Positions 46,198 to 55,307 of a DNA stretch of 64,000 bases are shown here, in pieces. Each line of letters opens with the position of its first letter. The stretch's first letter is position 1. The notes below the pieces were generated by a model, which ran no database searches, was not told where the DNA came from, and worked only from the letters and a program-made list of their open reading frames with translations. The translations under genes were made by a program, and so were the position numbers. The stretch is from Psychrobacter cibarius (GTDB taxonomy: Bacteria; Pseudomonadota; Gammaproteobacteria; Pseudomonadales; Moraxellaceae): NCBI GenBank assembly GCA_030686115.1, contig CP131612.1:2914001-2978000 (forward strand), read 5' to 3'.

Positions 46198-46691
46198 GAT
46201 ATGGTAAACTTTTTTGGATAAGATAAATTAAAAAAACAAGGCTATCCCTCATTTTTTGGCGAATTTAAAAAAACTATAATAGTACGCATCTTAATAAGTA
46301 TGTATTGAACTTAAGTACCATAACCCGACACCTCTGTTGTTGCCTAAAATAACATTTACAACAAGGTTTGGTTACTTAAAAACTGCTGTCTCAAATACTA
46401 ATACTCAGGATAATCTACGGCACATTTGGTAAGCGGCGACTGCGAGCATTATTGTGGATATCATCATGAATACAGTCCGCTTATCTTATCTACTATATCA
46501 CCATAATAAGTCTTATAGCGTTAGTAGATTTATAAATTTATCATAATAATCACATTCAATTTCAAATGATTTTTCAATGATTGCTGCCATCTTTAATCGA
46601 CGGTGATACTTTGCGCGTCATCTATAGGCGCTGCCGAGTAAAGCTGCTATTATTCCCAATCTTATATGAGCATACAAGGGACCATTGAGCC
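46198..46691. other. 494-bp divergent region between the Smp-like gene and serB
   Basis: AT-rich spacer with no supported gene. A TATAAT at 46275-46280 may belong to a promoter, but spacing to a -35 is poor. The last bases contain AAGGGA, eleven bases before the serB ATG. Confidence 0.45.
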
Positions 46692-47882
46692 ATGCCACAC
46701 AATACATCTTACTCGTTACCAAAAGACAGCAAAGCATGGCAACAAGCCGTTGACTCTATTGCGTCACTGTTACCAGATAACACGAACTTACAAGATTTTG
46801 ATGCGCTACAGTCCCTGCCAGTTTTTGCTCTTATTGTTGTGCTACCGACCAAAGTATCGACGCTTGATATCCACCAGTATGTGCAATCATGGGTCGATGA
46901 ACAGCCAAGCTGGCATTTGGTCACCGTCGCTGAAGATACTGACGCCAGTTTTGTCAATATTACCGTTTCTGATACAGAGCCAACGGCAGCAAACGCACAG
47001 CGCTTGCCTTTTACTCAAGCACAAGTGTTCCGCTATTTGTTGGTACCAGTCACTGATACGCTCATGCATCCTGGCAAAAAGACCGCAGCAGCTCACATCA
47101 TTGATGATCAGTTGACTACGCGCTTGCGTCATGACTTGACCGAAGCTTATAACGATAGTCATCAAGCGAGTAGTGCTGAACGCTTAGATATTGTCGATTG
47201 CCATATTTTATCAGTCGGTCATATGCTACGTACCCACAAGCTTGCCTGCTTTGATATGGATTCCACCTTAATCGAGCAAGAAGTCATCGTTGAGTTGGCA
47301 AAAACAGCGGGTATCGGCGAAGAAGTCGAAGCCATTACGGAAGCGGCAATGCGCGGTGAAATGGATTTTGATGAATCTTTTGCCCAGCGTGTGGCGTTAC
47401 TAAAAGGCATCTCGACCGATGTATTAGATGATATCTGCAATCGTTTGACGCTATCAATGGGCGCTCGCACTACCATCAGTGCACTAAAGGCTTTGGGCTA
47501 CCATACCGTACTGGTATCAGGCGGCTTTACCTACTTTGCGCGCTACATCGCTGAGCAATTGGGCATTGACGAAGTTCACGCCAACGCCCTAGATATCGAC
47601 GAAGGGGAAGTCACTGGTCACGTACAGCTGCCCATCGTCAATGGTACCAAAAAAGCGGCTATCGTTGAGCATACTGCTGAACGTTTAGGCATCGAGATGT
47701 CACAAGTGGTCTGTATCGGTGACGGTGCCAATGATTTACCGATGATGGGCATTGCAGACCTAGGCGTCGCCTATCATGCTAAGCCTATTGTGCAAGCACG
47801 TGCTGATGCCGCCATCAATGTCACAGGGCTTGAAGGCATATTTTATGCCCTTGGTTATCCAGCACTTGCGCCTACAGAGTAA
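46692..47882 (+). CDS. serB: Phosphoserine phosphatase SerB
   Basis: HAD-superfamily enzyme for the last step of serine synthesis, removing phosphate from phosphoserine. The N-terminal regulatory part (residues 1-170, ACT-like) precedes the catalytic domain. HAD motif I is FDMDSTLIEQEVIVELA with the nucleophile Asp, motif II is VLVSGGFTYFARY, motif III Lys is in NGTKKAAIVEH, and motif IV is CIGDGANDLPMMGIADLGVAYHAKP. AAMRGEMDFDESFAQRVALLKG is typical of SerB. The 396-aa length fits the two-domain type. Confidence 0.97.
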   Translation: MPHNTSYSLPKDSKAWQQAVDSIASLLPDNTNLQDFDALQSLPVFALIVVLPTKVSTLDIHQYVQSWVDEQPSWHLVTVAEDTDASFVNITVSDTEPTAANAQRLPFTQAQVFRYLLVPVTDTLMHPGKKTAAAHIIDDQLTTRLRHDLTEAYNDSHQASSAERLDIVDCHILSVGHMLRTHKLACFDMDSTLIEQEVIVELAKTAGIGEEVEAITEAAMRGEMDFDESFAQRVALLKGISTDVLDDICNRLTLSMGARTTISALKALGYHTVLVSGGFTYFARYIAEQLGIDEVHANALDIDEGEVTGHVQLPIVNGTKKAAIVEHTAERLGIEMSQVVCIGDGANDLPMMGIADLGVAYHAKPIVQARADAAINVTGLEGIFYALGYPALAPTE

Positions 47883-48066
47883 CGACTACACTCGCAATAC
47901 CATACCATGGAGCTAGGTTAGTGTTTTTAACATTAATCTGGCTTTTACGTCTTATCGCATTGCGACATTGCAACATTGCAACAGTCAATTTTCGCATCAC
48001 TGTCCTAGCATACTTAGCGGCATCGCATTAACTTTCACTGTGCTTTCAAATAAAAAAGGATTGTCC

Positions 48067-49062
48067 ATGACGGCATCACCATCACCGCGGCAAAATGAGC
48101 CGTCAGCGCCACAACCACTGGATAAGAGCAGCACTGCTGTATCCTCCGATAGTCCAAAGCAACTATTTGGGGTTTATATCAGAGGAATGGCCATGGGGGC
48201 AGCGGATATCGTACCGGGTGTCTCTGGCGGCACCATTGCGCTGATTGCTGGTATTTATGAGCGCTTGATTAACGCCCTGAGTAGCATCGGCCCCAATCTC
48301 TGGCAGATATTTCGACAGGAAGGCGGAATCAAAGGTTTGGTTGCGGTGTGGCGACAAGTTGATGCCACTTTTTTGTTGTTTTTGTTATTGGGAATCGCCA
48401 CCAGTTTTGCTACTTTAGCCGGTATTATCAAACACCTATTAGATAATCAACCGTTATTTATTTGGTCGTTATTTTTTGGACTGGTTGTCGCAACGGTATT
48501 TATATTATTGAGTGAGATTCAACGTTGGAATATAGGGCGGGCTGCACTATTCGTGACTGGTCTTGTTGCCGCTGTGGTCATTAGCAGCTTACCATTACTC
48601 ACGACCACACCAAGCTTGCCTTATTTGTTTTTTGCAGGAGCAGTCGCTATTTGTGCCATGATACTGCCCGGCATATCTGGGTCTTTTATCTTATTACTAT
48701 TAGGTGCTTATGACGCAGTATTAGAAGCCGTACATAGCCTTAACTTTACGATAATCTTCACGGTCATTGCGGGTATGGCAACGGGATTGTTATTATTTAC
48801 TCGCGCACTTAAATGGCTATTGTCTCGCTACTATCAGGCAACTTTAGCCTTGCTCACAGGTTTTATCGCAGGCTCGCTTGTGAAAGTATGGCCATGGAAA
48901 GTAGATGCTTTAGGCGCGCTTAATAGTGACGCGATAAACAACGTGATGCCATGGCAATATCCTACCGGACCACATTGGCTAACCACTGTAGGACTGATGC
49001 TGCTAGGCGCGATTTTAGTCTCACTATTGTCTTGGTGGGGCACTCGTAGCAATCGCGTTTAA
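48067..49062 (+). CDS. DUF368 membrane protein, probable undecaprenyl-phosphate translocase
   Basis: A 331-aa protein with eight to nine hydrophobic segments. The DUF368 signature is GVYIRGMAMGAADIVPGVSGGTIALIAGIYERLI, repeated in the second half as CAMILPGISGSFILLLLGAYDAVL. DUF368 proteins (PopT) were recently shown to return the lipid carrier undecaprenyl phosphate across the membrane for cell-wall synthesis. The start at 48067 is favoured by AAAAAGGATTGTCC; the longer frame from 47968 runs through a short 8-nt tandem repeat (RACATTGC) and would spoil the N-terminus. Confidence 0.9.
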   Translation: MTASPSPRQNEPSAPQPLDKSSTAVSSDSPKQLFGVYIRGMAMGAADIVPGVSGGTIALIAGIYERLINALSSIGPNLWQIFRQEGGIKGLVAVWRQVDATFLLFLLLGIATSFATLAGIIKHLLDNQPLFIWSLFFGLVVATVFILLSEIQRWNIGRAALFVTGLVAAVVISSLPLLTTTPSLPYLFFAGAVAICAMILPGISGSFILLLLGAYDAVLEAVHSLNFTIIFTVIAGMATGLLLFTRALKWLLSRYYQATLALLTGFIAGSLVKVWPWKVDALGALNSDAINNVMPWQYPTGPHWLTTVGLMLLGAILVSLLSWWGTRSNRV

Positions 49063-49301
49063 TCCTACCTTAAACCTGCATCATTCTCTTTTTAAAACCC
49101 AAAAATCTTTCTCTCTACTCTTAATAATAAGCGCCCATCCTTGCGGCGCTTATGCTTAAACCTTGCCATACAAAACCATCAAAATGTGCTAAAAAACCAA
49201 ACGTCAACGGTTGTCGCAAAGTCGCCTATCCCCTCTTTAGCTTTGTTCCCCAAACTTTCATAATGACTCTATTGGAATTCACCTTATGAATAGCGAGATG
49301 A

Positions 49302-49703
49302 ATGATGTTACTGACTATATTTTCAGTTATTGGTATAGAAACGTGGAGCACGGCGGCACTGCTTGGTTATAGCTTGCTGGCAGGCTTGATTTTAGCGCTT
49401 GCCTTATCCTCACAGCGCTGGCTGCTCTGGTATCTATTTGGTGGTATGGCATATTGGCTAGCGGTTGAGGCGATTCAAAGCATTGTGGCGGGTCGTCCTA
49501 TGCTATCAGAGCTGTCAGAATGGCACAGCTATATCATCGCCATGGGTATCAGTTGGTTGCCTTTAGCGGGCTGGGTGCTGTATCGGGCACTACGTTACGA
49601 GGATGTCAGTCAATCCGTTCAGCAGCAGCGTCAATTGCAAGCGGCACGCTATATCGAGCACACGCCTGTTTATGATGACGACTACCAACCGCGCTTCCAC
49701 TGA
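49302..49703 (+). CDS. Small hydrophobic hypothetical protein
   Basis: I do not recognise this 133-aa protein. It has three to four hydrophobic segments (about residues 3-15, 19-36, 39-62 and 77-96) and a polar tail (QQQRQLQAARYIEHTPVYDDDYQPRFH). Two adjacent ATGs (49302 and 49305) could start it; GCGAG lies a few bases upstream. The composition fits the surrounding genome, and no alternative gene competes here. It is probably an inner-membrane protein of unknown role. Confidence 0.65.
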   Translation: MMLLTIFSVIGIETWSTAALLGYSLLAGLILALALSSQRWLLWYLFGGMAYWLAVEAIQSIVAGRPMLSELSEWHSYIIAMGISWLPLAGWVLYRALRYEDVSQSVQQQRQLQAARYIEHTPVYDDDYQPRFH

Positions 49704-50105
49704 TAGAGTCGCGCTTATATCAACGAGCGACGCTGTTAGGTTGCCTCATTCTCTACTTACGGTACTTTCACTTGCCTTTTATATAGCCTGTATTACATTA
49801 TCTTTATCCGACTGTATCTCGTCCAAAAAGTACGATTAACCTGCCGTCAAATTCGCTCAATCTAGCATAGGTAGTGCGAGCATTCATTTTCGTTGCTATT
49901 CTCTTTTCTACTGTCATTTTTATAAATATTAACAACTTATTTTAATCAAGATGACGTCCTTGGATGTTACAAGATACTTAACGCTCTCTACGTAACTCCT
50001 AAAGAATAGCAACCTCTCTATCGTTTATAATCTAGTTATATATTTGTCACAAAAATTGTTATAAAGTACGCATTATTTTGCGTCTCATTCTTTAGGAGTT
50101 CGATT
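49704..50105 (+). other. 402-bp intergenic region upstream of the SCP2-domain gene
   Basis: AT-rich and without a supported gene. TTAGGAG just before 50106 is the ribosome-binding site of the next gene. TTGTCA at 50044-50049 and TATAAA at 50060-50065 resemble promoter boxes but are spaced too closely (10 nt). Confidence 0.45.
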
Positions 50106-50612
50106 ATGTTTACTGTTCCTGTATTAGATATTAAATCTGATCCGTTAGATGTGCTATTGGCTGTGATTGGCTATCGTTTGTCTATGCTTGCTGATAGTGA
50201 TAACGAAGATGTGAAAGCACTATTCGCTGATCGCAATGTTACGATTGAGCTTGCCAGCACTGAAGCGGATATCGCCCGTTATTTTGTCTTTGATAATGGT
50301 AGCTTCAGCCAATACAGTGGTCATGCTAAAAAAGCAGACCTCACCATCAATTTCAAGGATTCGATGACAGGTGTTAAGCTTTTGACCAAAGGCAATCTTC
50401 CTGCCTTTATGACTGCTGTACAAGAAGGCAACCTCAGCATCGAAGGCGATTACAGCCTAATGATGTGGTTCAATAAACTTGCTAAGCATATCGTGCCAGC
50501 TATTCCAGAAGAATGTAAACCTTATATCCAAAAAGCCAAGCCTTATGCTTATAAAGCACAAAAACTTGCCAACCATTGGATTGGGGTTGCTAAGCACAAA
50601 CTTGGCAAATAA
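50106..50612 (+). CDS. SCP2 sterol-carrier domain protein
   Basis: A 168-aa soluble protein. The SCP2 pattern is in the centre: FVFDNGSFSQYSGHAKKADLTINFKDSMTGVKLLTKGNLPAFMTAVQEGNLSIEGDYSLMMWFNKLAKHI. Such domains bind lipids or fatty acyl groups; in gammaproteobacteria they include UbiJ-like factors and lipid carriers, but this one is stand-alone and its partner is unknown. The C-terminal 30 residues are basic and helical. A good ribosome-binding site (TTAGGAG) precedes ATG 50106. Confidence 0.85.
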   Translation: MFTVPVLDIKSDPLDVLLAVIGYRLSMLADSDNEDVKALFADRNVTIELASTEADIARYFVFDNGSFSQYSGHAKKADLTINFKDSMTGVKLLTKGNLPAFMTAVQEGNLSIEGDYSLMMWFNKLAKHIVPAIPEECKPYIQKAKPYAYKAQKLANHWIGVAKHKLGK

Positions 50613-50703
50613 TGACGTAAATAGATCGACGTAAATGAAGAAAACAGATCACGATTATTTAGCGCTCAGTTACTTTACTCTTTCGCAGTGCTCTGATTTT
50701 CTA

Positions 50704-50738
50704 AAAAGGTTGCGGTATACTATATCGCAGCCTTTTTT
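50704..50738 (+). terminator. Terminator before bioB
   Basis: AAAAGGTTGCG pairs with CGCAGCCTTTT (one G-T wobble) around a loop of about 10 nt, followed by more T. It ends transcription of the SCP2 gene before bioB. Confidence 0.85.
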
Positions 50739-50830
50739 ATTACCTAAAATTTTATGGCTTTACACACAACTCTTTTAACCACTATTCTCTTAAAAATGAT
50801 TGTTTCAAAAACTATTATAAAAGGAATTAT

Positions 50831-52006
50831 ATGATGGCAGGATTACTTAACATCTCAGAGCCTAATGCCAGTAGCCCCACTGACACATTCAATAATAAAA
50901 ATAACAGCCACAGCGGCTTGGACAATGACTTTTTAAACAACTTAACAACGGATGCCACCGCCAGCCAACAAATGACCCGTAAGCATAGCCGCGAAGAAAT
51001 CGCCGAACTGTTTGATTTACCTTTAATGGATTTGTTGTTGCAAGCGCAAACGATACATCGGGCGAATTTCACTGCCAATGAAGTGCAAATCAGTACTTTG
51101 TTGTCGATCAAAACAGGTAACTGTCCCGAAGATTGTGGCTATTGCTCACAGTCAGGTCACCACCGCGACACGACTAAATTACAAGCAGAGAAGCGCATAG
51201 AAGTCGATAAAGTCATTGCTGCGGCCAAACGTGCCAAAGCCAGTGGCTCGTCACGCTTTTGTATGGGTGCGGCATGGAAACATCCAAGCGCCAAAGACAT
51301 GCCCTATGTGGTTGAGCTGATCAAAGAAGTCAAGGCATTGGGACTTGAAACCTGTATGACCCTTGGTATGCTAGATACCAATCAAGCGACGCAACTGGCG
51401 GATGCTGGACTCGATTATTACAATCATAATCTAGATACCTCACGTCGTTATTATGAGCAAGTCGTCAGCACTCGGAGCTATGACGAGCGCTTAGATACGA
51501 TAGATAACGTGCGTAACTCAGGCATCAATGTCTGTAGTGGCAATATCGTCGGTATGGGTGAAAGCCGTGATGACCGTATCGATTGGGTACATGAGCTGCT
51601 AAAAATGCCCAAAGCGCCAGAGTCAATTCCGGTCAACTTACTCGTCCCTATTGCAGGTACACCAATTGGTGATAAAGTCTTGGAAGAAGGTCAACTGTCA
51701 GTGATTGAGTGGATTCGTACTATTGCCGTAGCACGTATTTGCTGCCCGACCAGCTATGTGCGTTTGTCTGCTGGCCGCGAAAGCCTATCCGACTCTGAGC
51801 AAGCCTTGGCCTTTATGGCAGGTGCCAACTCATTCTTTTATGGCGATAAATTGCTGACTACTGGCAATGCAAGCCAATCAGGCGATGACAGACTCATGCG
51901 TGAGCTTGGTCTAACAAAGCAATTTGCTGCGCCAAGAGCGCCCAAAGTATTGCCTGTGATGGATGCGATGAGTGGTCAGCAATCGCAAGTGGTGATGGCA
52001 GAGTAG
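50831..52006 (+). CDS. bioB: Biotin synthase
   Basis: Radical-SAM enzyme that inserts sulfur into dethiobiotin to give biotin. The [4Fe-4S] motif CPEDCGYC lies in [19 protein letters not shown]. Other family marks are [37 protein letters not shown], and [12 protein letters not shown] with the later [17 protein letters not shown] carrying the second-cluster residues. Residues 1-50 (Asn/Ser/Thr-rich) precede the usual start near [21 protein letters not shown] sequence, so the product (391 aa) is about 45 longer than E. coli BioB. AAAGGAATT precedes two adjacent ATGs. It is not clustered with other bio genes here. Confidence 0.97.
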   Translation: MMAGLLNISEPNASSPTDTFNNKNNSHSGLDNDFLNNLTTDATASQQMTRKHSREEIAELFDLPLMDLLLQAQTIHRANFTANEVQISTLLSIKTGNCPEDCGYCSQSGHHRDTTKLQAEKRIEVDKVIAAAKRAKASGSSRFCMGAAWKHPSAKDMPYVVELIKEVKALGLETCMTLGMLDTNQATQLADAGLDYYNHNLDTSRRYYEQVVSTRSYDERLDTIDNVRNSGINVCSGNIVGMGESRDDRIDWVHELLKMPKAPESIPVNLLVPIAGTPIGDKVLEEGQLSVIEWIRTIAVARICCPTSYVRLSAGRESLSDSEQALAFMAGANSFFYGDKLLTTGNASQSGDDRLMRELGLTKQFAAPRAPKVLPVMDAMSGQQSQVVMAE

Positions 52007-52095
52007 CGTTTTTTATCGCTACCATTATTGGATAATCTGCGCTAAGCTTGCCGACATTATTGATGATAAAATATTAAATCGTAAGAGAGAATGTG

Positions 52096-52530
52096 ATGGC
52101 AGATTATTTCAATTGGATTAAAGCGGCGCATATTATATCGATGGTCTGCTGGTTTGCTGCGATATTTTATTTGCCACGCTTGTTTGTCTATCATGCGATG
52201 AGTGACGACAGCATCAGTCACGAACGCTTTGCTATTATGGAGCGCAAGCTCTATCGCGGTATCATGACACCATCGATGATAGCCACATGGGTCTTCGGTC
52301 TATGGATGTTGGGGCTAGGCTGGGAGGTGTATAAAACCCAAGGCTGGTTACACGTCAAGCTCTTATTAGTGGTGCTACTCTCTGGCTATCACGGTGCTTG
52401 TGGATTTTATCGTAAAAAGCTAATGGATAATCCGCATTATAAGACGCATAAATTTTGGCGCTGGTTTAATGAAATTCCTGTGTTTGCTTTGGTGATTATT
52501 GTGATTTTAGTAGTAGTAAAGCCCTTCTAA
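52096..52530 (+). CDS. hemJ: HemJ-type protoporphyrinogen IX oxidase (CopD-like membrane protein)
   Basis: An inner-membrane protein of 144 aa with four hydrophobic segments. HemJ marks: WIKAAHIISMVCWFAAIFYLPRLFVYHA at the N-terminus with the conserved His, ERKLYRGIMTPSM, WLHVKLLLVVLLSGYHGACGFYRKKL and FWRWFNEIPVFALVIIVILVVVKPF at the end. It oxidises protoporphyrinogen IX in heme synthesis in bacteria that lack HemG/HemY. ATG 52096 is preferred over the GTG at 52093. The product is likely needed to supply heme, including for the CcmA-E system. Confidence 0.92.
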   Translation: MADYFNWIKAAHIISMVCWFAAIFYLPRLFVYHAMSDDSISHERFAIMERKLYRGIMTPSMIATWVFGLWMLGLGWEVYKTQGWLHVKLLLVVLLSGYHGACGFYRKKLMDNPHYKTHKFWRWFNEIPVFALVIIVILVVVKPF

Positions 52531-52581
52531 AATCCAGTAAACATGCCCATAACTGATTTTTAGATCTGAACACTTCTAAAC

Positions 52582-52624
52582 TAAAAGCGTCCGTTACTTA
52601 TTAAAGTAACGGACGCTTTTTTTA
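52582..52624. terminator. Bidirectional terminator after hemJ
   Basis: A 17-bp perfect stem, AAAAGCGTCCGTTACTT with AAGTAACGGACGCTTTT, and a 4-nt loop, with further T on the right. It separates two convergent genes. Confidence 0.93.
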
Positions 52625-52645
52625 GGACATCATAAATATGAAAGC

Positions 52646-53416
52646 TTAAACACTAGGGCGCATGATTTGATAGACATTACTCAAATCATAAACACGGTAA
52701 CGCGCAGGTTCGCGGCGGTTTTCGCCCGCATAGCTGAGGATCAGTGCTTGCTTTGCACGCTCATCAACCCAGCCGACGAACAGTCCACTATGCTCGACGC
52801 CATTATAGCCATGATTGATATAATAGAGCCAATCCCCAACTTCAATCTCGCCACTATTGGCATACGGACCTTGACCATAAGTACCTTTATGAATGGTATC
52901 GCGTGTCACCCCGGCGCGTTTAAACACGGCATTGAGATAGTCCCAGCAGCCACCTTGAATGATCGCACGCTCATTCAGCGCCATCTTGCGGGCGGTGCTA
53001 ACCACTTCACGGGCAGCCAAACTACTCTGCATCTCCGCACTGCTCAGTAACGGTAAATACTCGCTATCGACATTATCATAATTACCCGATAAAAAAGCGG
53101 GCATCACTGCTGGTGCTTGACGCGCTACTTCAGGATAACGATAGGATGTCTGAATCACTGGTGGAGTACTGGAAGAATTTGAGCGATAAGTTCCTGCACG
53201 TTGAATGGTAGAACGCGTACTGACTTTGGCAGAGGGCACGGCTGAGTACGATGGTGTATAACGAGCACTAAAATCAGATTGCACAGATTTTTGGGCGATC
53301 AGCGCACTCATACTATCGGCATGGGCCTGACCTACTAAGCCAACGGTAAACAATAAAAGACTGCACGACGCGGTGACCGACGACGACATAGACAATGACA
53401 CAGGCAAACGCGACAT
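52646..53416 (-). CDS. Secreted protein with papain-like (NlpC/P60- or CHAP-like) C-terminal domain
   Basis: A 256-aa exported protein. The start at 53416 has AAGGAG and gives a signal peptide ending in VGQAHA; the open frame running further upstream to 53752 lacks a signal and a ribosome-binding site. A Ser/Thr-rich linker follows, then a C-terminal domain (about 135-255) with GGCWDYLNAVFKRAG (candidate catalytic Cys), GEIEVGDWLYYINHGYNGVEHSGLFVGW (candidate catalytic His) and YAGENRREPARYRVYDLSNVYQIMRP. Cys, then a His followed by a hydrophobic strand, is the layout of papain-like cell-wall peptidases. Peptidoglycan hydrolysis is inferred only. Confidence 0.75.
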   Translation of the reverse strand: MSRLPVSLSMSSSVTASCSLLLFTVGLVGQAHADSMSALIAQKSVQSDFSARYTPSYSAVPSAKVSTRSTIQRAGTYRSNSSSTPPVIQTSYRYPEVARQAPAVMPAFLSGNYDNVDSEYLPLLSSAEMQSSLAAREVVSTARKMALNERAIIQGGCWDYLNAVFKRAGVTRDTIHKGTYGQGPYANSGEIEVGDWLYYINHGYNGVEHSGLFVGWVDERAKQALILSYAGENRREPARYRVYDLSNVYQIMRPSV

Positions 53417-53780
53417 GACCAACTCCTTGTCAATAAAATATAAATGACAACATAAACCATAATAATAGGATGTTCTAATCTTACTTATAAACCATTTAGA
53501 CATGACGCTGCAAGCATTATTCGGCTCAAATGGCCGATAAAAGGTATAAAAATGCAGACTAATGGTTAGATAAGAAGAGCACGTAGAAAAACGATGGAGA
53601 GCTGGCGCTAAATAAAAAGGAAATAAAATAAGCAGTTTTAGATTAAATACTGCGTAGATAGAGTGCTGAACAGATAAAATACTATCTAAGATATAAAATT
53701 GCTGAAATAAAATACTGCTCAGAGAAAGCCACTTAGGTTTTTTATAGCCCAATCCAGTAGATAATTGGCTAAGAAATAAG
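53417..53780 (-). other. AT-rich gap around the leader of the papain-like protein gene
   Basis: 364 bp between the secreted-protein start and the upstream membrane-protein gene. It contains several short repeats of AAATACTG/AAAATACT (about 53640-53720) and no supported gene. The open frame that covers it has no plausible start. Confidence 0.5.
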
Positions 53781-54272
53781 CTAATCGTTACTCATTTTAA
53801 TATTCACATGGCGCTTGCCCAATGCTTGACCTTGCAAAATAGCTTTGGCAGCGGTTGCCTCTTGGATACTATCAAAACCACTAATATGGTATTTGCGTAT
53901 ATCATCACAATCAACAATCTGTAATTGCTCACCAATAAGCATGACTTTATCACCGTCAGTCAACTGAATATGCTGACGCTTACCTTGATTGTCATGCACC
54001 AGCTCACCCGCACGCAGCCACAAAATGCCGCTGCTGATGACACCAGCCATGGCTTTTTTCTGTTGTTGGCGTTTTCGATTAAATATAAAACTACCAATAA
54101 TCAGTAGCGCCAATGCCCCTATAGCTAAGCGCTCAGGCAGCAGACTCATTGCCAAAGCAACCGCCACTGCTCCTATTAATAATGCTGAGCCAAACCAAAA
54201 CATGCCATCATCAGTCGTTTTTGGCTGATCTTGTAGCGTGATTTTGGCACCATCGTCGGTCAGCTTGAGCAT
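53781..54272 (-). CDS. Hypothetical membrane protein
   Basis: I do not recognise this 163-aa protein. Two hydrophobic segments (about residues 24-43 and 48-65) are followed by a basic patch NRKRQQQKK and a mixed soluble domain (75-163). The C-terminal part, YHISGFDSIQEATAAKAILQGQALGKR, looks like a small alpha/beta segment and the middle, QHIQLTDGDKVMLIGEQLQIVDCDD, like beta strands. The N-terminal stretch LKLTDDGAKITLQDQPKTTDD is typical of Moraxellaceae hypothetical proteins, as far as I can judge. It lies 78 bp downstream of rph on the same strand. Confidence 0.7.
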   Translation of the reverse strand: MLKLTDDGAKITLQDQPKTTDDGMFWFGSALLIGAVAVALAMSLLPERLAIGALALLIIGSFIFNRKRQQQKKAMAGVISSGILWLRAGELVHDNQGKRQHIQLTDGDKVMLIGEQLQIVDCDDIRKYHISGFDSIQEATAAKAILQGQALGKRHVNIKMSND

Positions 54273-54349
54273 GCATGACTACCTGTTACAGAGTAATAAG
54301 AAAGTAAGGATTTAATGAAAATACGATGAGCAAGTAGTCATCAATAGGA

Positions 54350-55066
54350 CTACCAACCCAAGGCTGTTTTTTGCATAGCAATCAGCTCAGCGATGCCTTT
54401 TTCGGCAAGAATTAGCATATCGTCGGCTTGAGCGCGGGTAAATGGCTTTTCTTCCGCTGTTCCTTGTAGCTCAATAAATTCGCCTTTTTGGGTCATAACC
54501 ACATTCAAATCAGTATCACAGCTGGCATCTTCTTCATAGTTCAAATCTAGATACGCTTTGCCGTTTTTCATACCAACAGAGACCGCAGCGACCAAACCGA
54601 TCAGTGGATCTGCCTTGAGTTTTTTGCTTTTTTGGATACTCTCTAATGCATCGATAAGCGCAATAGCAGCCCCCGTCACACTAGCAGTACGAGTACCGCC
54701 ATCGGCTTGCAAAACATCACAATCAAGATAAATGGTATTTTCACCCAGCTTACTCAGGTCAATCATCGCTCGTAAGCTACGACCAATCAAACGCTGGATT
54801 TCTTGGGTACGACCTGATTGTTTACCACGTGCCGCTTCACGTTGGTTACGCGTATTCGTCGCGCGTGGCAACATGCCATACTCAGCAGTGATCCAACCTT
54901 TGCCTTTACCTTTGAGCCAACGCGGAACGCCAGATTCAACACTAGCGGTACACAATACTTTGGTATCACCAAAGCTGACTAACACTGACCCTTCGGCATG
55001 CTTAGTATAATGGCGCTCAAAGCTGATCGAGCGAAGTTGGTCAAGCTCACGATTGTCAATACGCAT
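54350..55066 (-). CDS. rph: Ribonuclease PH
   Basis: A phosphate-dependent 3'-5' exoribonuclease trimming tRNA 3' ends. The 238-aa protein shows the family signatures: [83 protein letters not shown] and [19 protein letters not shown] with the phosphate-binding region. The final part, [23 protein letters not shown], is also typical. AGGGATTTTT precedes ATG 55066. Full length, with no sign of the E. coli K-12 type frameshift. Confidence 0.97.
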   Translation of the reverse strand: MRIDNRELDQLRSISFERHYTKHAEGSVLVSFGDTKVLCTASVESGVPRWLKGKGKGWITAEYGMLPRATNTRNQREAARGKQSGRTQEIQRLIGRSLRAMIDLSKLGENTIYLDCDVLQADGGTRTASVTGAAIALIDALESIQKSKKLKADPLIGLVAAVSVGMKNGKAYLDLNYEEDASCDTDLNVVMTQKGEFIELQGTAEEKPFTRAQADDMLILAEKGIAELIAMQKTALGW

Positions 55067-55224
55067 AAAAATCCCTAGTACAATGTTTTAAAGGCGGTGT
55101 CATAAAATGAGGTGTCTGTCATTATGTGGCTAACCGTCATTTATCTAGCAAACTATTAACAAGCTAAAATAAATAATAATTGGATGCCATAGCAGACGTA
55201 AATATTGAGATATCCTAACGTGGC

Positions 55225-55265
55225 AGCGGCGCAATAGCAAGATTCGTTCGAGCTATTGCGCCGCT
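55225..55265. other. Perfect 14-bp GC-rich inverted repeat downstream of fadD
   Basis: AGCGGCGCAATAGC (55225-55238) and GCTATTGCGCCGCT (55252-55265) pair exactly around a 13-nt loop. There is no T run on either side, unlike the terminators elsewhere in this window. It lies 43 bp beyond the stop of the first fadD on the minus strand and 160 bp upstream of rph. It may stabilise transcript ends or be a REP-type element. Confidence 0.8.
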
Positions 55266-55307
55266 ACTTGAGCCAGTCATTGGCTTAACAAAGAAATAGC
55301 ACCAACT

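Noticed and set aside
46666..47115. 149-codon frame overlapping serB
   Set aside because: Different frame through the conserved SerB N-terminal domain, so a shadow.
53417..53752. N-terminal extension of the secreted papain-like protein
   Set aside because: Would place 112 odd aromatic-rich residues before a good signal peptide; AAGGAG and ATG 53416 give a proper start.
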